Source: Erysipelothrix aquatica (lineage in GTDB: Bacteria > Bacillota_I > Bacilli_A > Erysipelotrichales > Erysipelotrichaceae). From it: a stretch of 62,403 bases of DNA. The number at the start of each line of letters is the position of its first letter. Position 1 is the first letter of the stretch. Below are positions 18,301-27,502 of the stretch, piece by piece. A model generated the notes under the pieces. It was given only the letters and a program-made list of their open reading frames with translations. It was not told where the DNA came from and ran no database searches. Made by a program: the position numbers and the translations under genes. The stretch spans positions 1 to 62,403 of the forward strand of contig NZ_WTSY02000011.1 in NCBI RefSeq assembly GCF_009828775.2. The letters run 5' to 3'.

Positions 18301-20276
18301 ATGCATGGATACACGTACCAACAGATTACACATTTGCTGTTCCACAAAGCTACACAGATCCAGCTACCTTGAAACAAACAGTTCATGTTTATGCTACACA
18401 AGCAAATATGGATTATGTGAACCGAGACGGGGATATCTTAACCGATACAACACCGCTAACTGGTGGTACATTCACACTAACTGAAGAAACTTCAAATACA
18501 CTGGTTGCAAGTGTTGATGAAAGCAATCCAATCCGCAACATCGGACCTGGAACGTATGCTTTCGCACAAACAAATGCACCACAAGGATATGGACTCAACA
18601 CCGCAATTCTTGCGAACATTGTAGTACCACAATCCTTAAGTCAAACTGATGTTGTGATTGATACAGTCAACCACACAATTGAGAACTATAATTTAGAACC
18701 AATTACTTATTACAACTACCGTGGAAAAGTTGTGTTAACGAAAACCTCAGCAGAAACACAAGCTCCGCTTGCGGGTGTCGTTTTCAATCTCTATCACGAA
18801 GGTGTAAAACTTGATGGTGAGTATGTAACGGATGCAAACGGTAAAATTACGATTGATCGTTTAGCACCAGGAAACTACTACTTTGAAGAGATTAAAGGGG
18901 ATGGCAATCACATTGCGAACGCAAGTAAAACACCATTTACAATTGCAGCATCCAATGAGAATGCTTATGCACCACAAACCGTAGCAGTATCAAACTACTA
19001 TGCAGATGTTGTGTTTAAGAATACAAACCCAAGCCATGATGTCATCTATATGGATGGGACATTCACACTATTCTCTAACGAAAATGGAACGTGGACACCT
19101 GTTAATGGCTTCATAGACTTTAAAGTTACACCACAAACAGACACCTTTAAAATCTTTGGTGTTAAAGCAGGTTCATACAAACTCGTACAAACAAAAGCAC
19201 CGACACATACTGTCCGCAACACTTTTGAATACTTGTTTGAAATCCCAGACTATACGCCAGAAGAAATAGAAGGTCGCTTGACATTAGAACTTGATGATTA
19301 CATTAACTATCAAGCAACATTAAAAGTTGATCTTATCGATCCAAATGGTGCGTTTACAAACAACGTTGATGCAACATTTAACGATGCGTCAGGCCGTAAA
19401 GATCCAATGCTTCAAGTAGGCTCAGTCCTAACACGCGCTGGATTGGGGTCAGGAAACTATACCATCACAACAAACAAAGCCGATCAAGCAATTGTTGTTG
19501 ATGAAACATTAGATGTTGTAGTTCCGGAATCAGCATTGAATGACGAAGGCTTAGCACTCACTAAAACACTTCGCGTAACGTATGCTCGAAATACACTGAA
19601 ACTCGTTGATGGCCGTACCTCAAATGCCTTAAACTCAGGTATCTTCATGATCAACGATGTTGCATACACAGTAGGTTCCGATGGATTAATTAAACTTGAT
19701 GGACTTACACCAGGAACGTACGCTTATGTTCAAACTCAAGCAGCGAATGGTTATGTATTAAATACATTAAATCAAGGCAGCTTTGAGGTATTTGGTAAAT
19801 TGAGTGATTTTGAACCACAATTTGTAAACCGTGATGGTTTCCCATATGTTGATCTTCAAACAACGACATTCAATAATTACCGTGTCAATGTTATTATTAA
19901 CAAAGTTGATGATAAAGACCGTCCATTACAAGGCGTAGAATTTACATTAACACAGGACACAAAAAATACCGTAGTCACAACGAATGCTCGAGGTCAGGCG
20001 TTTATTAATGACCAAGCACCGGGAGCCTATGTTCTTAAAGAAACGAAAGCTCTACCAGGCTACGAAAGTATCACTGATTCCCATGAATTTATCATTGAGT
20101 CGACTCATGCTGGTGAACCAGAAGATATTATTTTCAATGTTACAAATAAAAAAATCATTGGTCCAACCCTACCTTCAACAGGTATGGCTGCAAGTATTCC
20201 TTGGTTTGCATTTGGCATCGTCGCAGTTGGTGGCATCTTCATTGTCGCTTCTCGCCGTCGTCGCAAAGATCAATAA
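12372..20276 (+). CDS. Giant LPXTG-anchored adhesin with serial SpaA/prealbumin-type modules (2634 aa)
   Basis: Sortase-anchored surface protein. The signal peptide (MFKSKKRLGRVF... to VSAAT) starts at ATG 12372 behind AAGGAGGAAAT. The N-terminal 1500 or so residues are large Thr/Asn-rich beta domains, as in MSCRAMM or pilus-tip proteins. From about residue 1528 to 2590 there are about ten modules ending in the SpaA/Cna-B signature: PGTYSLVQTG, PGTYAFAQTN, PGNYYFEEIK, AGSYKLVQTK, PGTYAYVQTQ, PGAYVLKETK. The last module keeps Lys, Glu (KETKA) and Asn (NVTNKK) suitable for an intramolecular isopeptide bond. LPSTG begins at residue 2600, then a membrane helix and RRRRK. The ligand is unknown; a host-binding or pilus-tip role is inference. 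Confidence 0.92.
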   Translation: MFKSKKRLGRVFSVVALAFVLTLSSLTVSAATETKPKTNNELVQAIINDKDTKVSLTNTSEGYKAEVTMDFHIKDADWVTIQNLTDSLEMKFPDSMKLAPKQDIKFANTDKNFENNVYQSLDDTRIKTENNTIAIDFKDLTQRPEDFRLVFELDVAEDSKLIEAIDLKDFPIVAPLIKETVAFIKNVEGNQTNTLNAISDNESETTPTETPDAGNPESTKPEGENGVSEENNETVKTQVSGDINIELVGNPQARVKHANREINDSNPIVMNNYSETATNYSIDLFTDENPTHLGVSYVIKLDDQSLALITEENKANALDFQYKKNGEQVPFKYEYAFPEVIKFYDQTGDSILASTKLSDYSTSSFKRIAPGTNEGPFKLDIEEIKIDSNVEGAAVQYKFQDFLSTQISNYINEELQAGKSLTDIKAALKQGIVVTEDQYKVDDYRYQQSPKASFEKLNIYPLEIKNILNSQKDIKQNLPVTPIGGIDNSLEAKSFEQVPNGFELVWEGIANTNRKSTLNTLDLSFDAPTVVKTSGLSNWNIKTVVNVSYFDVLNDGTLVPNSTLTPERIEKVNAATDKIEPISIDTHGQNVAIKYDVTQTYTNTDLNLEIEGNQVARLSAAINKNQFNKSVENKKEFPRSIVINGVKGAEGAPTSLHWDVVFNNNKLIRQPNDGFNFYLDASKVKAYRYNGSGDSYSEINVAYNQMKVKTTIFVDGKEISKDGRFSVEWNADFTEAKIRLKPGLAEPLNKEVKFQFKYEIDVVEPYSGEKAIRDELLTSSKLKFEGNANVKSFTNGVEIEPTKPTEEELRAQQALNYLVLLDKRPVMIDYRTKEVIWGVAINTVTANRIGLEGFTYSDTFKSPGMFFEPMDENNPILMFQIDPTKTPQTSHGEYSKFISEVKKIMDNADIYSDEIPNAIVGAGGLLEQKLDAEAPDSKTYGDIVNYVNPSDIAYLKDGSSTLTNEKFALSQPKEYPGYVNQLKGKVVNGEPGDPFVSTPTKSELLKNTDLRIDFIESNKAIGPAGGEDENAYYILYKTKLSSDTPMETVKNAGALTFATWVIGEGNTITWTGGDIEASKELGEVAKYNTVPKKEGTVKVINDPATGRQRLAANWNITFNYDVDTRRVGEVPMVVVDTIDKTRDLGDFTLGNKHLVPQEIDAITLAKFEVDKDGNLKPTNETVEVTKASGELVVENTNDTITYTIKKHLDPKYVYRFEINTLIESHEAVIPDATGEVSNTVATGEFENKVTYTRGHKPDQVDLPEPGVAIATADLGNRNRVQKTGSLVSGSYPGSRQQVQWTLTLNETYENMSNIVIKDTLESKHTFKFIKDHNDLEQSGTGNAVLDRFSIQELVGSSWRTIPSDKYVLTNADGDANKPLDNWTTGESGFILRFTEAMSNPIRIQYATFGHVVDNKEIPLKNHADLSYTTDAAQPINHKVTAAVTFKVNDEAGGYDDERFDIGLTMRYNNNQPALPTDLDKGERITGNNVEQSIIVLYRYQNKFVENNHVYRIGQPDENGYLEFKNIEKGNYIVKQFNVADGYSVPNSLGYVEAGRNTNKDKSVEINASQLASGNLVTLDVKDPSKRMFDFFRADPVVTKVDYAIYNTTPVFEVKTDGKLVTATGADATEKLTDINLDITNEAKQKSAFRSNDQGTFKVGTVNPTDERIDFGKFAIAQPAQSLDGYLHNTETVSHTLARNPNGTVDATTINAAFNNYKTSATMKVVHRGTEDLIANSAYTLEQYDGTAWVPYEATSTGKGDANAYTLTNGKLTVHNLDTGRYRFKQTAVGDGYLINPEPLEFYVYGPTQATATDSYEGKPEVMQLTFDNIKASVNFSNVIGTETISGSTFEIKDASDVVVDTFTITDKDAGYTRNLAPGTYSLVQTGTSDNRPLNASPMTFEIESDEGIFEGETEVSTRTIVFENHLGSFEFATHTPSLATFDIESFALDYNETAVATPSQVNLGYGNYEVKDVRINNAWIHVPTDYTFAVPQSYTDPATLKQTVHVYATQANMDYVNRDGDILTDTTPLTGGTFTLTEETSNTLVASVDESNPIRNIGPGTYAFAQTNAPQGYGLNTAILANIVVPQSLSQTDVVIDTVNHTIENYNLEPITYYNYRGKVVLTKTSAETQAPLAGVVFNLYHEGVKLDGEYVTDANGKITIDRLAPGNYYFEEIKGDGNHIANASKTPFTIAASNENAYAPQTVAVSNYYADVVFKNTNPSHDVIYMDGTFTLFSNENGTWTPVNGFIDFKVTPQTDTFKIFGVKAGSYKLVQTKAPTHTVRNTFEYLFEIPDYTPEEIEGRLTLELDDYINYQATLKVDLIDPNGAFTNNVDATFNDASGRKDPMLQVGSVLTRAGLGSGNYTITTNKADQAIVVDETLDVVVPESALNDEGLALTKTLRVTYARNTLKLVDGRTSNALNSGIFMINDVAYTVGSDGLIKLDGLTPGTYAYVQTQAANGYVLNTLNQGSFEVFGKLSDFEPQFVNRDGFPYVDLQTTTFNNYRVNVIINKVDDKDRPLQGVEFTLTQDTKNTVVTTNARGQAFINDQAPGAYVLKETKALPGYESITDSHEFIIESTHAGEPEDIIFNVTNKKIIGPTLPSTGMAASIPWFAFGIVAVGGIFIVASRRRRKDQ

Positions 20277-20280
20277 AATG

Positions 20281-20313
20281 AAAAGACCACTACGAACATG
20301 TAGTGGTCTTTTT
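20281..20313. terminator. Intrinsic terminator after giant adhesin
   Basis: AAAAGACCACTAC-GAACAT-GTAGTGGTCTTTTT; symmetrical A and T tracts allow use from both sides. Confidence 0.9.
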
Positions 20314-20321
20314 ATTTGCAT

Positions 20322-20347
20322 CAAAAAACGCATCCCGTAAGATGCGT
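20322..20347 (-). terminator. Intrinsic terminator of the hlyIII gene
   Basis: On the minus strand ACGCATC-TTACGG-GATGCGT followed by T6. Confidence 0.85.
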
Positions 20348-20360
20348 CTAAGTCCTATGA

Positions 20361-21029
20361 TTAAATCATGAAGAATACGATTGCGATGAAATGTGATATT
20401 GATGCTGCATTAATAAATAGATGCCAAATAAAGTGATAGTACTTTTTGTCTTTTTGAAGGTAGAAATAAGTTCCTACTGAGTAAAAGACACCACCAAGTA
20501 CAATCAATCCAATAAACATTGGGCTTGTATTTTGTATCAGTTGAGGGATTAACAATACTGCTGCCCATCCCATTACAAGATAGATTGCAACTGATAACTT
20601 TGGCATCGAACGTTTCGCAACTGTTTTTTGCAAAATTCCAATCAAGACCATGAGCCATTGAATCACGACGACAGTAACACCAAGCCATCCATCGATAACA
20701 GTTAATGCAATTGGCGTATAGGTCCCAGCAATCGCTACAAAAATAAAGCTGTGGTCCAATATTCTAAATATATATTTATGTTTCGTATCGTTGGCCATTG
20801 AGTGGTAAAGTGTCGATCCCATAAACATCAAAAATAAAGAAATAATAAATATCGCATCGCCGATGACTAAGAGCCATCCACCTTGTTGAAATGCGCGTAC
20901 TGATACATATGGATAAACTAAAAGTAGTAAACCAGCCATCACACCATGTGATACAGCATTCGCAACTTCTTCACCAAATGTGAGTCGTTTATAATCTTTC
21001 ATCGAACGATCCATCGTTTTAGTTGTCAT
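20361..21029 (-). CDS. Hemolysin III family (PAQR/YqfA-like) membrane protein
   Basis: Seven predicted membrane helices in 222 aa. The family pattern is GEEVANAVSHGVMAG near residue 18, then STLYHS (about residue 70), and a C-terminal HLFINAASISHFIAI, which supply the conserved Ser, Asp and His residues of PAQR-type putative metallohydrolases. Bacterial members are named after hemolysin III of Bacillus cereus, but hemolytic activity cannot be assumed. The gene is monocistronic and faces left between two surface-protein genes; SD GGAGAT precedes ATG 21029. Confidence 0.85.
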   Translation of the reverse strand: MTTKTMDRSMKDYKRLTFGEEVANAVSHGVMAGLLLLVYPYVSVRAFQQGGWLLVIGDAIFIISLFLMFMGSTLYHSMANDTKHKYIFRILDHSFIFVAIAGTYTPIALTVIDGWLGVTVVVIQWLMVLIGILQKTVAKRSMPKLSVAIYLVMGWAAVLLIPQLIQNTSPMFIGLIVLGGVFYSVGTYFYLQKDKKYYHFIWHLFINAASISHFIAIVFFMI

Positions 21030-21137
21030 AATGTCATCTCCGTTCTATGAAAGTGTAACATAAAAACCAAATGTTTGTATATCAAAGTATATAAGAAAAT
21101 TGTGAAGTATATATGAACACATTCGACGTTAAGAAAC

Positions 21138-21166
21138 TTGTATAATTTATACACACTCTATATAAT
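21138..21166 (+). promoter_or_regulatory. Sigma-A promoter of the dockerin glucosaminidase gene
   Basis: TTGTAT (21138-21143), 17-nt spacer, TATAAT (21161-21166); the start codon is 26 nt downstream. Confidence 0.75.
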
Positions 21167-21182
21167 TAAAGTAAACGTTTAG

Positions 21183-23012
<1,830 letters not shown>

Positions 23013-23023
23013 AGGAGATTTAA

Positions 23024-24493
23024 ATGAAGAAAATATTTAAAATAACTTTGATAGCTATAGTTTTGGCTTTTGCTACAATTCCTGTATTCGCTGCAAGTGT
23101 CTTTGTTAGCATAAATAGAACTACGGTTTCTCCAGGTGACACTATAACGATCACAGTTGGTATTGATGACCCTGAAGGATTGGTACAAGCAGACTTTGGA
23201 ACTACTGGCGGTATTTCATCGCCAAATGGGAATAGAATTGTATCTAGAGGTAATTCAGATAGTCTCAGTTTTGTAGCTAATTCAAGTGGTAGAATATCTG
23301 TAACAGGATTTGGTGAGGACCTTGATGGAACTAAATATCCCGTTAATAGAATATTTGATATTACTGTGGAAAATAGTACGAGCGAGGAAGGTGATGGAGA
23401 CGAAAGCACTGAAAGTGGTAGTGGTGGCCATACAGGTGGTGTTGGGAACGGTTCATCGAATAGTGGAAGTTCATCGACTCCAGATAAAAATAAAAACCCA
23501 GAGCAGTTAGCAGAAGAAAAAGCTGCTGAAGAAGCTAAGGCAAAAGAAGATGCACAAAAAAATCCACTGATCAGCTCATTCAATATCATTTCAAATAACG
23601 AAAAGAAATTTGGTGAGACACTAAGTGATATTCCTACAGCGGTTGATACATGGGAATATGAGTATAAGTTACCGAAACGAATTGATAGTGTACTATTAGA
23701 TGTTAAGAGTGTAAGTGAAACAACAACACTTACTTTCGATAAAGAACAAAAATTTGCTGAAGGTGAAAAAACAAAAGACATTGTGATTCGTGCGGTTGAC
23801 GGCGAAATCACACAAGAGTATAAATTAAAACTAACACGTGATGACAGTGAACCTGTTAAAGTCAATGTTGGTGATAAGACTGCTACACTCTATGATGATG
23901 AAGCACTGGATAAATTGATGACAGAGTATGGGTTTACAAAAGAAGCAATCGATCAAAATGGAACGGCATCCTTTGCTTACCAAAAAGATGCGATGAAACT
24001 GCAACTCTTAACCGATGAAAAACAAAATGCGCAATGGTTAGCCTTGGATAAAACTAATGCTGCTAAAACTGTAGTGTATCCGGTACTTCAAGATGAAGGA
24101 AAAATGTATCTCTTGACAGCTCCAAACCCAGAAATGGCAAAGCAAACATACGGTGGGGTCGCGGTAACACCAAAGGATTTAGATTTCAAAAAATTTGAAG
24201 GTGTTGATAGCTCATTAAAATTCGACAAACAAGTATCGGTTTGGAATTTAGAAGGTGAATCAGGTATGATCGTGAATGGAATGCAAACCACGGACTCAGA
24301 ACCACGACTTTACCATCTTGATAATACACAAAAACTAACACCTGCATTTGTTGCGTTTGATGTAACGTCATCAAAAACGACAAAAGTATGGGCAATTACC
24401 GCAACAGTTGTGGCAGTTGCACTTGCAGCAGGATTCGGTGCGTATCTATACGTCAATCGTGCACCTAAAAAACGTAAAGACGTAAACATTTAG
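23024..24493 (+). CDS. Membrane-anchored beta-sandwich protein; candidate cohesin-like partner of the dockerin enzyme
   Basis: Signal peptide (1-24), then an Ig/cohesin-like sandwich of about 95 residues (INRTTVSPGDTITITVGID...). Next come a Gly/Ser/acidic linker, an Ala/Glu/Lys helix, and a cadherin-like beta-sandwich (about 175-285, NPLISSFNIIS to YKLKLTRDD). A further domain and a C-terminal membrane helix with a Lys/Arg tail (PKKRKD) follow; there is no LPXTG motif. It lies 11 nt after the dockerin gene with SD AGAGGAG, clearly in the same operon. The S/N-PGDT opening resembles cohesins, but many Ig-like domains share it, so the partner role is inference. Confidence 0.7.
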   Translation: MKKIFKITLIAIVLAFATIPVFAASVFVSINRTTVSPGDTITITVGIDDPEGLVQADFGTTGGISSPNGNRIVSRGNSDSLSFVANSSGRISVTGFGEDLDGTKYPVNRIFDITVENSTSEEGDGDESTESGSGGHTGGVGNGSSNSGSSSTPDKNKNPEQLAEEKAAEEAKAKEDAQKNPLISSFNIISNNEKKFGETLSDIPTAVDTWEYEYKLPKRIDSVLLDVKSVSETTTLTFDKEQKFAEGEKTKDIVIRAVDGEITQEYKLKLTRDDSEPVKVNVGDKTATLYDDEALDKLMTEYGFTKEAIDQNGTASFAYQKDAMKLQLLTDEKQNAQWLALDKTNAAKTVVYPVLQDEGKMYLLTAPNPEMAKQTYGGVAVTPKDLDFKKFEGVDSSLKFDKQVSVWNLEGESGMIVNGMQTTDSEPRLYHLDNTQKLTPAFVAFDVTSSKTTKVWAITATVVAVALAAGFGAYLYVNRAPKKRKDVNI

Positions 24494-24499
24494 AAATTA

Positions 24500-24527
24500 A
24501 AACTCGGGCGAAAATCTCGAGTTTTTT
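24500..24527 (+). terminator. Intrinsic terminator
   Basis: AAACTCG and CGAGTTT with an 11-nt loop, followed by T-rich sequence. Confidence 0.7.
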
Positions 24528-24596
24528 TATGCGAAAATTATCGGAAGATACGCTATCGGTTGTCAAATATGATAGAATAATACAAGAGGTGCGTGC

Positions 24597-25061
24597 ATGA
24601 ATAAAATTATCAAATCATTTCTTAAATCACTGCTTTTAGTAGCTCTTGCAATCCTATTATTTTGGATAGGATATGTGGGCTTTATTGGCGGTCCTGCGCG
24701 TGCATATGAACGCGAAGATCGACTCATGGTAGAAGCAATGATGGAATCAAAAGGATTTACAGAAGCAACAATTATTGATCGATTTTCATATGACGAAGTG
24801 TATTACATAACAGAAATAAATGATGACACTGGGAACTTTATATTTTGGTTTAACAAAGACCTAACAAAGACAGGACAACATGATGTTGTGACAACAGAGC
24901 CAGTCCATGCACTCGCAACCAATTTTGGAATGCGTCCCGAGGATGTATCCTTCGGAGTTTATCAAGATAAACTCGTGTATGTGCTCAAAAATAAGCACTT
25001 TGAAAAATTTGTAGATATTGATTCGCACAATGTTGTATATGATCGAGGGAGTGGTGTTTAA
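24597..25061 (+). CDS. YpmB-like (DUF5590) membrane-tethered protein
   Basis: 154 aa with one N-terminal membrane helix (about residues 8-32) and an extracytoplasmic domain with a PepSY/DUF5590-like pattern (YEREDRLMVEAMMESKG, FSYDEVYYITEIND, WFNKDL). The order before dnaD and nth parallels ypmB-...-dnaD-nth of Bacillus, which supports the family call. Function is unknown in the family. The SD AAGAGGTG precedes ATG, and 2 nt separate it from dnaD. Confidence 0.65.
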   Translation: MNKIIKSFLKSLLLVALAILLFWIGYVGFIGGPARAYEREDRLMVEAMMESKGFTEATIIDRFSYDEVYYITEINDDTGNFIFWFNKDLTKTGQHDVVTTEPVHALATNFGMRPEDVSFGVYQDKLVYVLKNKHFEKFVDIDSHNVVYDRGSGV

Positions 25062-25063
25062 AA

Positions 25064-25564
25064 ATGTGGTGGAATAAATCATACATCAATCGAAGAGATT
25101 GGATATTAGAAAATATGAGTACACTAAAAGTAACGCCGAATCAGGTGGTAGTGCTACTCTTAATTGATTTCTTAAACGAACAAAACATTGCCATATCGCT
25201 CGAAGTTCTTGCCGAACAATCAGGGATGAGTGTGCAAGCGGTAGATGAAGTAATGCATGACTTAATGCGTCAGAAAATGCTTGCAATCAAAGTCGAAAAT
25301 GAGTCCATTCGTTTTATTATGGATGGATTGTTTCAAGATGGCGTTGCCTATGAATACGTCAATCAGTCTATCTTTGAAGTATTTGAGAGCGAATTTGGAA
25401 GGCTTTTATCACAACCAGAATTAGTGATGCTGAACAATTGGATGAAACAATATACTGAAGCAGATATTCTAGATGCCTTGCGTAATGCTATGGTATATAA
25501 GAAAGTCTCAATGAACTACATAAATACAATTTTGGCAAACAAACAAAAAGAAAAGCAAGGTTAG
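25064..25564 (+). CDS. dnaD: DnaD-family primosomal replication protein
   Basis: 166 aa. The N-terminal winged helix (about 1-85) is followed by the DnaB/DnaD C-terminal domain (about 100-155, FEVFESEFGRLLSQPELVML and ending near YINTILANK). DnaD acts in PriA- and DnaA-dependent helicase loading in Firmicutes. It is shorter than B. subtilis DnaD (232 aa), lacking much of the C-terminal tail. Position between ypmB-like and nth is the Bacillus order. GAGGGAG lies 12 nt before the ATG. Confidence 0.85.
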   Translation: MWWNKSYINRRDWILENMSTLKVTPNQVVVLLLIDFLNEQNIAISLEVLAEQSGMSVQAVDEVMHDLMRQKMLAIKVENESIRFIMDGLFQDGVAYEYVNQSIFEVFESEFGRLLSQPELVMLNNWMKQYTEADILDALRNAMVYKKVSMNYINTILANKQKEKQG

Positions 25565-25567
25565 ATC

Positions 25568-26188
25568 ATGGATGTAAATATGATACTGGACATTCTTGAG
25601 GCGGAATTTCCCGAAGAGCACGGAGAACTGGATTATAAGAATCCATTTGAACTGTTGATTGCTGTAGCTTTATCGGCGCAAACAACCGATGCTGCCGTAA
25701 ATAAAGTAACGCCGGGCCTGTTCGAAAGGTATCCAACCCCACAAGCACTCGCAAAAGCAAATCCAGAGGATGTGGAAGCATTAATATCCAAAATTGGGTT
25801 GTATCGAAATAAAACCAAATTTATTATTGCGTGTTCCCAAATGCTTGTGGAAGACTTTAATGGCGAAGTGCCACAAAATCGTAAAGCGTTAATGAAACTT
25901 CCGGGCGTTGGACGTAAAACGGCAAACGTTGTTTTATCGGAAGGGTTTGGATTGCCAGCCATTGCAGTTGATACACATATCGAAAGAGTTGCCAAACGAT
26001 TGAAACTTGCGAAACCGGATGATTCGGTTCTAAAAGTCGAAGAAAAACTGATGCGTAAGATTCCACGTGAACGATGGGCACGAGCACATTTACTATTACT
26101 ACTCTTCGGAAGGTATTACTCAACGGCACGCAATCAACAAGATGCATTTGAGATTCTTGAGGCGTTAAAGGAGAAACATAACTTATGA
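25568..26188 (+). CDS. nth: Endonuclease III lacking the Fe-S cluster cysteines
   Basis: Bifunctional DNA glycosylase/AP lyase for oxidised pyrimidines in base excision repair. The 206-aa protein keeps the helix-hairpin-helix LPGVGRKTAN with catalytic Lys117, and Asp135 in VDTHIERV. The C-terminal 4Fe-4S motif (C-x6-C-x2-C-x5-C) is absent: where GRYTC is usual it has GRYYS (181-185), and no Cys follows; only a helix rich in Glu, Leu and Lys remains. It overlaps murF by 4 nt (ATGA). Confidence 0.92.
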   Translation: MDVNMILDILEAEFPEEHGELDYKNPFELLIAVALSAQTTDAAVNKVTPGLFERYPTPQALAKANPEDVEALISKIGLYRNKTKFIIACSQMLVEDFNGEVPQNRKALMKLPGVGRKTANVVLSEGFGLPAIAVDTHIERVAKRLKLAKPDDSVLKVEEKLMRKIPRERWARAHLLLLLFGRYYSTARNQQDAFEILEALKEKHNL

Positions 26189-27501
26189 AACAATTAAATC
26201 TGAACACAATTGGTCAATGGTCAAGTGGCATCGTTGATGGAAACGGAGCGGTCGACGGGATTAACGTAGATACACGTTTTGTTAAAGAAGGAGACTTATT
26301 TGTCTGTTTACGAGGCGAACGCGTTGATGGCCATACATTTGCACAGACCGCAATTGATAATGGTGCAACTGCATTGCTTGTTGACCATAAATTAGAAACG
26401 CTCGATGTTCCGCAAATTATTGTTGAGGATACGCTTGTTGCACTTCAAAAAATTGCAAAGGGATATCGCAATACATTGAGTGCATACTTCATTGGAATTA
26501 CAGGAAGTAATGGAAAAACATCGACAAAAGATATTCTTTTCAGTATCCTTGCACCACTCGGAAAAACAATAGCAACTTACAAGAACCAAAATACAGAGAT
26601 AGGAACTTATCTCAATCTCTTCCGTATGGATGAAGACACACAATATGGTATTTTTGAAATGGGACTGGACTTTCCTAATGATGTAGCGGTGATGACAGAA
26701 ATTGTGAGGCCACATGCCGCAATGGTTACAAGTTTAGCACCGACACATATTGTAAATTTTGAAGACATTCATCATATTGCCCGTGAAAAATTTGTGATCT
26801 TCAACCATGTTCAAAACAAAGATATGGCGTTCTATCAAGGAGATTTTCAAGAGTACCGCCAACTAGATCAGGGATTCCATACATTTGGTTACAATGCTGA
26901 TAATGAATATATTGTAGATAACGTCAATGCTGATTCAACAGGAATTTCTTTTACAGTAAATCAAGAGGCGTATACTTGCAATCTGCTAGGTGGACATCAA
27001 GCAAGTAACTGTGCTGGTGTGATTGCTATGTTAAGCAAAATTGGAATTAGCAAAGAAGCAATCCAATATGGATTAAATAATGTCGCATTAACGTCACTAC
27101 GAACTGAACTTGTGAACCATGCAGCATCATTGGTGCTTTTGGATGCGTACAAGTCAAATCCAATCAGTGCAATCTATGCGCTAGAACTCCTTAACAATTA
27201 TGCGTATTCGGGTGATCGAATCGCTGTTTTAAGTGATATGGTAGAACTGGGTGACGATAGTATCAAGTATCATGAAGAAGTGCTTGAGTACATTAATACG
27301 CTTAATCTACAACACGTATTCTTATTGGGACCTGATTTCAAATCAGCACTAACCAATGTACCACTGAATACACCGTACACGACATTTGAAACATTTGAAA
27401 CTCTTTATAATGCAGTTGCACCGCAATTCGATAAAGAACAAATGATTCTAATCAAAGGATCACGATTCTATGCGCTAGAACGCTTAATGAAAGAGGCATA
27501 A
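26185..27501 (+). CDS. murF: UDP-N-acetylmuramoyl-tripeptide--D-alanyl-D-alanine ligase
   Basis: Adds the D-Ala-D-X dipeptide to the UDP-MurNAc-tripeptide in the cytoplasm. 438 aa: N-terminal substrate domain with VDTRFVKEGDLFVCLRGERVDGH (split here only for naming), central ATPase with ITGSNGKTSTKD around 107, and C-terminal ligase domain with LLDAYKSNPIS and VLSDMVELG. It overlaps nth by 4 nt and is 1 nt from ddl, forming a murF-ddl-alr cluster that makes, joins and attaches the terminal D-amino acids of the stem peptide. Confidence 0.95.
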   Translation: MKQLNLNTIGQWSSGIVDGNGAVDGINVDTRFVKEGDLFVCLRGERVDGHTFAQTAIDNGATALLVDHKLETLDVPQIIVEDTLVALQKIAKGYRNTLSAYFIGITGSNGKTSTKDILFSILAPLGKTIATYKNQNTEIGTYLNLFRMDEDTQYGIFEMGLDFPNDVAVMTEIVRPHAAMVTSLAPTHIVNFEDIHHIAREKFVIFNHVQNKDMAFYQGDFQEYRQLDQGFHTFGYNADNEYIVDNVNADSTGISFTVNQEAYTCNLLGGHQASNCAGVIAMLSKIGISKEAIQYGLNNVALTSLRTELVNHAASLVLLDAYKSNPISAIYALELLNNYAYSGDRIAVLSDMVELGDDSIKYHEEVLEYINTLNLQHVFLLGPDFKSALTNVPLNTPYTTFETFETLYNAVAPQFDKEQMILIKGSRFYALERLMKEA

Positions 27502-27502
27502 T

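Noticed and set aside
23020-23865. 281-aa ORF on the minus strand over the beta-sandwich gene
   Set aside because: Shadow frame dominated by Ser and Leu; the plus-strand gene has signal peptide, SD and domains.
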